This document shows, in pieces, positions 54,621 through 64,000 of a DNA stretch of 64,000 bases. A program made the translations under genes and the position numbers. Origin of the DNA: Isoetes taiwanensis (Eukaryota > Streptophyta > Lycopodiopsida > Isoetales > Isoetaceae). The notes under the pieces are model-generated. The model had not been told where the DNA came from, searched no databases, and saw only the letters and a program-made list of their open reading frames with translations. Every line of letters begins with the position of its first letter. Within the stretch, counting starts at the first letter, position 1. The stretch is taken from NCBI GenBank assembly GCA_021234155.1, contig JAJEKV010000785.1, positions 27,716 to 91,715 on the forward strand, given 5' to 3'.

Positions 54621-57600
54621 AGAACCCTAGGGGCTTAAAATGGCAAGTTAGGTTTCTCCTACCTAAATAGACAAGGGTTAGGGCTAGGGTTTCCAATTAT
54701 CCCTTTAGGCATGTGGGATAATTGGGAATGGGCCCACTTGCCTTTAATGGCTAGGTGGCAAAATGTGCCCATTATGGAAGGTGTGCACCTTAAATAAATG
54801 CACATTGGTAAATGCACATACCTAGCAAGTTGCCCCTAGGGGCTACCCACTTGCTACACGCGTTACGCATTATCGCCACGGAGGGCGGCGTGGCGATTTT
54901 GGCGATGCGAAGATGCACGCCGGGACCATATATCGCTTTGGAACGCCACATTCTCCTGAAATCACCTTGAAATGATCGGGCGGCAAAGATCGTGGGTCTC
55001 CCACCTTGGAATCTTCCTAACCCGCAATCAACCTCGATGCATAACGATATACTACTATAATACTTACACATTTATTAAGATTACCTTAAGGTAATATTTT
55101 TAAATCATTATTACGCCATCACATTATCAAATAACTTGTCAAAAGTAACTTCTAATAAAACAAGGTACTTATTAGTCTCCGTTATCACAACATTTAGTTT
55201 ATCACAATTTAACACCTTCATATACAATTATTATTTAAGGTACTCTTCATTCCTTGCAACGCATTCCAATAAAATTTGTGTTGCAAGTCTTCGCACCTTA
55301 AAACTCGCATTAATTTTACAATATCTATAATTACGTACTTACTATCTTAATTATTAGAATTACTCTAAGGTAATGTTTAAGACATTCTTGTACTATTTCA
55401 TTATCCAATTAACTTATCACTTCATAACTTAATCCATGCAAGGTAATTATTAACCTTACTTAATACAACATTTAAGTTTATCAAAGTTTATCAATTTCAT
55501 ACAAATTTTACACTTCTAAGGTACTCTTCATCCCTTGCAAACACATTATAACAAAATTTGTGTTGCAAGTCTTCGTAGCCTTCGACCTCCTTGCCCCTCA
55601 GGAGCTTCTATTGGCTTCAATTCGACCCACGTTATTACCATTTTAATTATTAATAAAATTTTGGTTATATGGTGACCACCCCACCTATCTACATGGATGC
55701 ATGGCTAATCTCCCTGGCCAGAGGAAGAGGGTGAATCTTCCATTATGGCCGTGGAGACAAACGCCTATATGCCTATATACGCCATGCCTACACCCTAGTT
55801 GCCCAAGCGTGGAGGATAGGTCCTTCAGTATATATGGGTGTGAAGGCGATTCCCTCCCTATCAAAGCATATATGGGGCTAGAGGTGCTTTTCCTATCAAT
55901 GCATTCTGAATGACCTCCTTTTGGGAGGTCGCTCTTACTCCGTGGAACGTAAGTAGACTTTCTAATCTACCTTCCACTCATCCAAAGAAACGCGGTCATG
56001 CCTACATTGACATTACACCCGCCCTAGAGATCACCGTAGTAATCTCATCATCGCTGAATAACGATGCAACCCATACCAAGCATAGGTTGCATGTAGATTA
56101 ATCTTAACTACACATGAAACTAATCTAAACACAAATCGACATGCCTGAGCCGATTTTTTTGGCTCCTTTAATGCATGTGATTAACATAATTACCCTAAGG
56201 TAATATTTATGAATTAACATTATCATAGTACCGGATACATTACTTCGATAGTACAATTATATTTACTCTAAGCTTTGCAATATTTAATCCACTTTTTAGA
56301 TCGGCGATTATTAAAACAATAACCCCTGATTTAGACCTATTGTTACATAGACAAGGTTTTAGTTATCATACACAAGAATTAGATGTGCTTCTTATTCTCT
56401 TCCTGGGTCCCTGCATTACCCTTTGGAAAGTATATTCCTAAGATGCACTTAAGTATATCCACAATTCTATTTTCTATTTATATTTATAAGGACCCGAGGT
56501 CATATAGCTATCCTTGGAAGGAATTGCATCCTTACTTGAAGGATTAATTAACATGCTACCTCACATTACCATTGTTATTTAACTTATTTCCCTATGATAC
56601 ATATATATAATACAACAATTTCTATGCACGGTTATTAAGATCTATATTTAACTTATCTATAAGACACCTTCAAGCTTATAATGCATGCACACCTTACACG
56701 AGGCTAGAACGCATCGATCCACCCATTGAGCTCAAGGCCGAGTAATTTTGAGATGACTTGGTCGTTGCATTGCTCCCATACTTTGCTCCACTTCATTGGT
56801 GTAGTTAGCTACCACGCCGGGCCTCCTCGCACGCTGAAGGCCTCCCGAGCACTAAGGTATCTATCTATCTTACGGCTCTATTCGCTTCGCCATTGCTGGA
56901 GTGAACTCTATTCTACGGGCGGGTCAATTCGATGCAAGCACGCTCAATCATAAGATTGAGCCTTCCACTTTCTTGAAAAGGAAAATGGTCCAGACCCCTT
57001 CAATGACGCTCTACACAACGCCATATCTCTTTCTCTTCCCCTTAAGAGGTTATATGCTTCTTTACTTAGCACATTAATTTACTAGCCTTAGCTGATATAT
57101 AACCATCTAAGATGGATGCACATATTATGTTATCATTTATTTCAATATAGCTATGGGTTACCTACTTAGTTAGAACGATTCTAAACCACAAGGTTTTGTC
57201 ATGATCGACAACCTTTTGTCTCAAAAGACTATTTGATTACTATAATTTTATTTTAGATGTACCTTACATGTACTATTTCTTTTTATATTCTAGAGATTCC
57301 CTTTCTTAGTTATTTAGCTCTTTTGGAATATTCCTACTAATCTAATTGATGTCATCGTAACAAGTTGGCCGGACTTGTTAGATTACTTCTTTTCTTTTGG
57401 TTGATTATTCTTTTGAGGTACTAGATTTATACATGGTCAACAATTATCCTAGTAATGATTCCTTCTTAGCTTGAGGAGATCAATCTCACCAAGTGGTTTG
57501 AATACGCTGGATGTCCATTAACAATCGTATAATTATAGTCACTCCTATGCATTTCCCTTCCCAATCCTTGACGCTTAGTTCAATATTGGGGCAATCCTTT

Positions 57601-57700
57601 TAGTCGTAATATCCGAAATGCCTTCTATTCTAATATGGATGTTACCATCCATACATTTAACCTACTAGGCCCCATGGTCTTTAGATCCTGAGCTTGCTAA
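54621..57700. repeat. AT-rich segment with a tandem duplication of about 270 bp
   Basis: 55075-55300 and 55345-55590 share AAGGTAAT, TAATACAACATTTAAGTTTATC-like text, AAGGTACTCTTCATCCCTTG and AAAATTTGTGTTGCAAGTCT. A third fragment begins at about 56185 (ATTACCCTAAGGTAATATTT). The first unit starts with the perfect 14-bp palindrome TTACCTTAAGGTAA (55081-55094). No gene is supported. Confidence 0.6.
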
Positions 57701-60700
57701 AAGCTCATCCACTGCTGCTCCCCGCTTTGAAGTAGCAAGTAACGCTCTTTCGAAGTCGCATCGATACTTCAGTCTCCTTCGACGGCAATTCCTCCTTGTC
57801 AGAGGTTGACTTTGTTCGTTAGAAGCCTCCCTCATTGCTGGTGGCTTTGATGGCGAAGTTGATCACTTGAATCTTCCATGCCGCCAAAAGCCTCGGAAGA
57901 TGGCGCCGCTGAAAAGATCTTTCATCTTGAACTTTTGTCTTGGCAAACCTAAAGGACGCATCGTGATCCGATATTGTTTCTTCGACTCCATCGATGTCTC
58001 ATACCGAACTCCTTGTCGCTATCGCGGTTGCCCAAGAGTGTTGAGGATGTTGATTGCTTCACCCCGCAATTTGCCTCCCGACATCTCCTCCCCTTTGATC
58101 TCGGTGACGCTATGGAAGGGAAGGAATAACAAGGGAACTATACATGCAAAACATATAGCTAATATAATTACAATTACTACTAGAGCTATTAGGGTCCCCC
58201 TTGTGCCTCCCTTCGAAGGTAACACCTACTCCTTGGCGATGTCATCGGTGTTCCTCCCCCGCAATGGTGTTGACGATCTATATTGTCCTATTTGTACATT
58301 GCCTCGCATCGGGTAACTTTGTTGATATACTTTGGGCTCCTCCGACGCTTACGGCTATGGCACAACACGCTTTGCATCACATTCTAACCAAAGGTGTGTC
58401 GGTCGTTGATGCCTAGACATTTTACCGCTCTCGATCCTCGTTTTCGTGGCGGTAATTGTTCCTCCTTCATGATACTTGAAGCTATTTAGTTACGCCTCTT
58501 GAGGCCGCGGCACGATTCCTTTGGCTATACCTCTCTGAGTTGTTTCTTCGCAGCTTGTTCTTGAATCATTCCATCCTTGGTTCACCGTCCGCTGTGCAAG
58601 TCCACCGCAGTAGCCATCGCTCGCCTCGCCGCTTAGTTGTTTCTCCATCGAAGCCTTAAACTTCCTTTGTTTGATCCTCGACACATGGCTTTTGACGCTT
58701 GTCACGCCCACATATGATGCCTTCTTTGTTGGAGGTACCTTCCGTATTTTGATTGTGCTTTGTCGGCTTTGATCCCTCCCCGCTAGTTCTTAGGAGCTCG
58801 TGAAGAAGCCTGCTGCTAGCACTTCCAAAATTTCGCCTTCACCTTTTGTCCCCTCACGCATGTCGCCTGGCCTTCACGTAAGGCATCATGGCTCTCCTCC
58901 CTCGCCGCTATGTTGCTCGATGATGGATCCTTATATCTCAGCGCAGCTTTGACCCTTTGAGCTGAAGAAGTACCTTTAGATATGCTCTTTTGTCATTGAA
59001 TAGCCCTCGCTATTATCTTGAACTCTCTTTTGCCTAAGGTGCTTCAGTTGCTATCCTTGTCGCTAAGGTGTCGCACGCTTACCTTGGGCGCTTGACGGCC
59101 ACATGTTCGAGATATGATCGGCTTTTCTTCTAATTCATCGGTAGAGCGCCCATCAGCTTCATCAACACCTATTGGTGCCGGGCGCATATCTCCTCGCCGC
59201 GTGCCTTCAGTGCATCCATCTAATCCACGCAGGTCATAGCGCATTCTGCCAGCATTACCACAAAGGTGTAATCATGGTCGTCGGTGATGTTGGGTTCTTT
59301 AGTTGGCCTGCTGATGCTGGGGCGCTCCTCCTTCTATTGTTGAGGCCCTCGCGGCGTCATAAGTTCGCCTGGCGTTGCCGCTGCCACAAGATGTAGTGTT
59401 ACACCATCGGCGTCCCGTGCAGCTACTGATAGACTCCAGATACGCGACCGGTTGTTCTTATTTTCCCACATTGACGGACGAGCCGCCTTCTACTTCAGGG
59501 CACTTCCTGGGTTTTGAGTCGAAGGTTTGCTTGGCCTACCGCTTTCTCCCTCAGATTGCTTCTTCCATTTTAATCTTGGGCTATATTGTGTTTCCTTTGC
59601 TTCCTCTTCGTAGTCAAGTGAAGGAGCTCTCCATCTAAGCGCTTAAACCGTGAAACATGACTTTTAAACTCATGTTTTCCACTATATCCGGTGGAGCACC
59701 CGAGAGATATACAATAGACATATACGCATTTACATATTGGGATTTTAATTCATCCACTTTTTTCAAACAAAACAACGGGGAAGATCTACTTAAATGTTTA
59801 TACCCTTAGTGGTTTCCCCCTCCTCCTATTGTTTTGACCTTTGGTTTTGTCGCATCTTTTTTGTTCCCTTCGCTGACCCGTGGATTCCTTTGAGATGTCA
59901 GCGCTACCATTGTTGAGCTTCATGTCCGATCCCCAGCTCGCCACGCCGGCCAAGTAAGAGTGTTCGGCTGATGTGATCCCCGAGAAGGATGCTCCTCGTT
60001 AATGTGTATGTCCGCCGTGAGGAATGCGCGGATCGCTACGCCCCTTTACATGCGTGTGTCGCTGTAAGATTGCTGATGCTGCATGCCATTGATCGAGTTT
60101 TCAGGCATGGGCCACCCGTCAGCACGCATTTCCGGAATGCCTCTAAGCCTCGAGACGCCGCCGTTTGAGATACAGCGCTGTCAGCCCCTCTCCAGAATTT
60201 GAAAGCGCTTAATTTTGTTGCTCTCTTCGGCTTTACTTCATTCGAGGTGCTTCTCCCGGTGTCTCTGAAGCGGTCATTCCATTGCCCTAATATATTCTTT
60301 CCGTCGCTTTTGCGCAGACGAGAAAACCTCGCCGCTAGGCTGCCTCCGGCCCTTTGGGATCCTATCCATCTGCTGGAATTTGTGACTTTTGGGCTGACGA
60401 AAAGCCGCCCTTCCTTTGCTTAGGTGTTCCCTGGTCCGAATTCTTGTTCGAGCTTCTAAATAATTTCCTGATCTGTTCCTAATGCCGATATAGTCTTCAA
60501 GCCGGAGATGTTCCTTCCTTCCGGGTATGCGCCTCCTCCCCCTCATGGTCTCCTACTTTTTGAACCGACAGGAAAGTTCTCCCCGCCGCGCGGGAGCTGA
60601 AGCTCGCCCCGGTCACTTTAGGTGCTTGTGGTTGCTCAGCTTGGTCGCCTTTGTTGGCGCTTGCTCGACATCTTTGAGCTGTCAATGGCAGGCGTTGTGG

Positions 60701-62600
60701 TAGTCTTCCTGCCCCTTGCCGCCATGACTTCTCCTCGACGCGCGAAGATTATGCCCTTCCTCGCCCTAGCCGCGGATGCTAACGCCGCATCGATGTCTAA
60801 CGTGTTCCGCGACTGGTATTTTTGCTGCCTTTTCTTCCATTTGAAAACCTCGGGCGCCGAAGTTGGTGAAGCGCCGAGATCCTCTGACTCGGGATGAGCT
60901 CGTGGATCGCGGGTAGCCGGAGGTTGACATCTAGAAAATTTTGATGCCGCTTGGTTACCAATTATTCTTCCCATTTGATGAAGATTGATGATAGGCCGGC
61001 AAGGGTGTCCCCGCTTGGCAATACCGCTTTTTGTTCGCTGAGGTGCTTTGTCGTTGTGCTTCCTTCTAGTCTCGTGCTCTCCTATCTGCTCAGACATCGG
61101 CTCATTGACTCTCGGAGCAGTCTTCGAAGAAGTTGCACCTCTTTAGCTCTTCAGAGTTTCCCCAAAGCCCCCTGCATTCTCGAAAAGCAACGCCGGATAA
61201 TCTTAGTAGGCCTAAGTGGGTCTGCCTTTCAAGTAGCTCTCCTACAACATTTTGGGCTCGCAGTGTTACATGGCTTTGGTTGCAGGCTGTCAAGATGGCC
61301 TTATAATTCCTCCCAAGTTCTAGTGTATTACACGCGTGTGCGTATATGACATGAGGGGTTGTTTTGGCAAGACCTCCATGATGCTCTGGGAGGCCACCTC
61401 CTGCTAGTTCCCAGCAAAGCTGGGTTTAGGTGTGAGTCCACCAATCTCATCATGAGGGGAACTTGGGGTGTGACTCAGCTCCTTCTCGCAAAACTCTTTC
61501 CCAATAGGAGTGTCGCAATGCGAAGTGCTATGGCAAGCCTAAACTCTATTAGTAAAGCATGTACGTAGTTAGGTTAAGGCTCTTATGCTTTGGCATGACC
61601 TCGAGGGTGGATAAAAAACACCAGCTTGGACTTGGTTAGGCATGTTTAGTGTTCAGATGACTATAAATAGCAAGTTCTCGCACTTCCTATCTAGGAGTAA
61701 GGCATCAGCTTCGAGCTGAGAGCAATACTGCGCAGCTGCTAATGGGGTATGCTTCTGTCATAAAACATGCTTTGGGAACGATCCATAGGTTTGAGCAATT
61801 TTCGTCATTTATTTAACATTTCAGCCCAATTTTAGGCTCAAGTAAAATGGATTCTAAACTGTCTACTGGGTCCCATTGGTGTCGCAAATTTCAGGCTTAT
61901 TTGAGCTCTGTAGTCGCCAGTAAGTTCAAAGTTTGAGGTTCATAAAGGCACGCTTTAAAAACCTCCACAAAGCGCATAGTTCTTTGACCAGCAAGTCGCG
62001 GAGACATTGGCTGTAAATTCGGGATTATCCACTTAGTGGGATCTAAGGGTCTATCTGGCACATTCTCGAAGCAGTGAAATTTTAGGAATTCCTTTTGGCT
62101 TGGTCAATTTGGAGTGCTTTTGTCTTAAGTTTGGATACGGTTCAGTATGAAGGTCTGATGCCTCGCTCAAAAACTAAACTTGTTTCGATATGCAGCTGCA
62201 GACATCAAGAATTTTTAACCGAGAATATCCTATTTTACTTCAGCACACAATCACAACTTCTGTCCAAGCGTGATTCGAATACGCAAACCCGCACTATCAA
62301 GTGGCTAATGTACCAGACATTTACTACAAACACATCTACCGGGATCTCCTTACCGATCATTAGCTTTTCTAAATTGCGCTTTGTCCCTTCCTCGCTATGG
62401 TTACTTCGCTTCGCGATGAATGTAAAGTGCGTGCTGTTGAGTCTTCAAAATGTTGGACCAGCTTCTGCTTCGAGCCTTGGCCCGCTTCGCCTTCCTCTTC
62501 TTGTTTCCTTCCTGGCCTTCCTCGGCCGGCTTTGTCGAGAAAAGTCGAAGCTGTCCTGTTGGTGTGCATCATGTCAATCTAGAAATTCGCGTTCATATCA
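57701..62600 (-). pseudogene. GC-rich degraded coding-like patch
   Basis: GC content rises sharply. Minus-strand frames give charged peptides (ASAARARKGIIFARRGEVMA at about 60750; SKGRAAFRQPKSHKFQQMDR at about 60390; EKQLSGEASDGYC at about 58630), while the plus frames are Leu/Ser-rich, as expected for the antisense of a charged protein. Many stops and shifts break it and no domain is identifiable. Position between the two LTR-like copies suggests a decayed retroelement interior read right to left; this is inference. Confidence 0.3.
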
Positions 62601-62974
62601 AGATGTCATTCTCTATTCAGCTTAAGGGTCTTGGTTCGCAAGTCTAAGGCTTAGCCATTAATATTTACCTAACATTATTAAAGCTTAAATCAATTAAGAA
62701 TTTAATTCAAACACAACCATGTTCCCTCAGTAATGCAGCAACAAGGTTTTCAAATTCTCAGGTGGAGGTTCAATTCTGCCATCAAGGAATTCTTTCAAGA
62801 TGAGGTTCAAATGATTGAAAAACTAGAGACTAACACTGAGAAGTACAAAATTGAATTACTTTAAGTTACTTTTTAAATTTATCACTCTTTTCTCTCAAGA
62901 GGATCAAACTAGGACTAATCTATGCTAATCTTTTGAAGCAAAACGAATTACTAAGTTATTACTTTAAATTTTAT

Positions 62975-63450
62975 CACTTTTCAAGATGTTTTAAGATCAA
63001 TGTCTCACAAATTGGCGCTTCCAAAATGTAGCTTCTGCACCGAAGCAATTATCTTGCCCCGAGGAGGGTCCGAGTTCTTGCACCAGCGAGCCGCGGGAAG
63101 ACGCCATCTTGCCTCAGGAGGGTCTCGCTCATTCTTTAGTCTTATTAAGTTCCACCACTTAATCGCGTTTAATATTAGTTCCAGAAATTCACTTAATCAA
63201 GTATTTAGCTTATCACTTTTCAAGATACAGCCAAGATCAATATCTCACGTGCCTTTGCGCCGCTCCAACTAAAATGCGCTTCTTGCACCAAAGTACCATC
63301 TTGCTCCTGAGGAGGGTTCTGGGAGTTCTTGCACCAAAGCGCGAGTCGCAGACCATCTTTGCCCGAGGAGGGTCCGCTCAATTTTTTTAGTCTTATTAAG
63401 TTCCACCCACTTAACTGTATAATATTAAGTTCCACTAATTTAACTGCTAA
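62975..63450. repeat. 239-bp tandem duplication
   Basis: Units start with CACTTTTCAAGAT at 62975 and 63214 and share AGATCAAT-TCTCAC, CGAGGAGGGTCC, GAGTTCTTGCACCA, TTTAGTCTTATTAAGTTCCA and CACTTAA. The sequence lies just before the right LTR-like copy. Confidence 0.75.
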
Positions 63451-63569
63451 TAGCTTAGCATAAACTACCAAAATGAGAAAAAATTTCCCACTGAGGCTTT
63501 ATATCCCCTACTCGTTATTAGTACTATCAGAGCATGGGACCTGCTTTCAGGCTCTGGGTCTTCCCAAGA

Positions 63570-64000
63570 ACATTGCTCGATACCACCGAAAGTGGGAAGA
63601 ATGAAGGTCCTTTACCCCGCTCCCCCTCGTGGCCTACCTAACTCAGCGCGAAGCGTAACCATACATGTCGTAAGTAGAGACATCCATCAATATCATATGA
63701 CCATCACGGCGATGGTCCTCCACATATTCCCGCATAGACAAAGATCAACATTATCACATAGGAAATCCTACCCAAGGCTCGTGACCAAAGGATGATCGAC
63801 GTAAGCTTACCCTTGAATGGCTGCGCATGTGACCGTTTATAGTGTGCAATGATTTGGCTGGCATAAGAACATGGCATTGGGTTGTTCCACTCCAATCCTC
63901 TCTACCCCCTTCCTACCAAGGAGTTCCACAGAGATACATCATCCATATATTATCATGAAGAACTAAAGAACAAGATCTAATCTATAGCATAGAGTTAGGT
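63570..64000. mobile_element. LTR-like repeat, right copy, cut by the window end
   Basis: Starts near ACCGAAAGTGGGAAGAATGA and follows 53510-54390 to the end of the window, with one large gap relative to the left copy. The last bases (ATAGCATAGAGTTAGGT) correspond to about 54353-54369, so at least 200 bp of the repeat continue beyond the window. Confidence 0.55.

Overview
The window looks like nuclear DNA from a land plant with a large, repeat-rich genome. The evidence is degraded Ty3/gypsy retrotransposons, a plant-type subtilase, a ZIFL-type major facilitator gene with plant introns, a eukaryotic tRNA-Arg(CCT) without an encoded CCA, and CACTA-like transposon ends. A gymnosperm or fern fits the low gene density and gypsy content, but I cannot name the species from sequence alone. 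Only two host protein genes are recognisable: the ZIFL-like transporter (26.9-29.1 kb) and the subtilase (30.1-32.4 kb). The subtilase is broken by several small frameshifts.

Layout. 1-2056 is a decayed Ty3/gypsy pol remnant (+). 2.06-5.37 kb is non-coding and holds a 164-bp tandem array. 5.37-18.16 kb is an unusual patchwork of repeats: four blocks of one 19-bp minisatellite (consensus GGTGGCATGTTGGAGCCTA); a precise fold-back structure with two 750-bp inverted arms, each junction bearing the same 62-bp hairpin (6369-8699); a tandem array of about 820-bp units that are diverged relatives of those arms (10227-13070); a 107-bp CT microsatellite; two copies of a discrete repeat of about 760 bp (14537-15291 and 18158-18925); and a six-copy tRNA-Arg(CCT) array (15286-17117) with an alternating two-unit higher-order structure.

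18.8-25.0 kb carries minus-strand retroelement sequence. There is an intact 981-codon gag-protease ORF with three CCHC knuckles and no reverse transcriptase, an integrase C-terminal half upstream of it, and a probable LTR region between them. Two unrecognised small ORFs diverge from inside that region. A truncated gene of unknown function (18.8-19.4 kb) sits downstream.

25-26.9 kb contains a fold-back MITE-like element just upstream of the ZIFL-like gene. 32.4-64 kb has no confidently identified gene. It holds possible minus-strand exons (34.5-38.3 kb), the two ends of a candidate 12.7-kb CACTA element (38423-51155), LTR-like direct repeats about 10 kb apart (53.5 and 63.6 kb, the second cut by the window edge), and a GC-rich degraded coding-like patch (57.7-62.6 kb).

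The genes do not form a pathway. The biology here is mostly genome architecture: satellite seeding, fold-back amplification and tRNA gene amplification. Many near-identical repeat copies differ by one or two bases at C/G runs and CG sites. Some frameshifts in the subtilase and retroelements may therefore be base-calling errors rather than true mutations.
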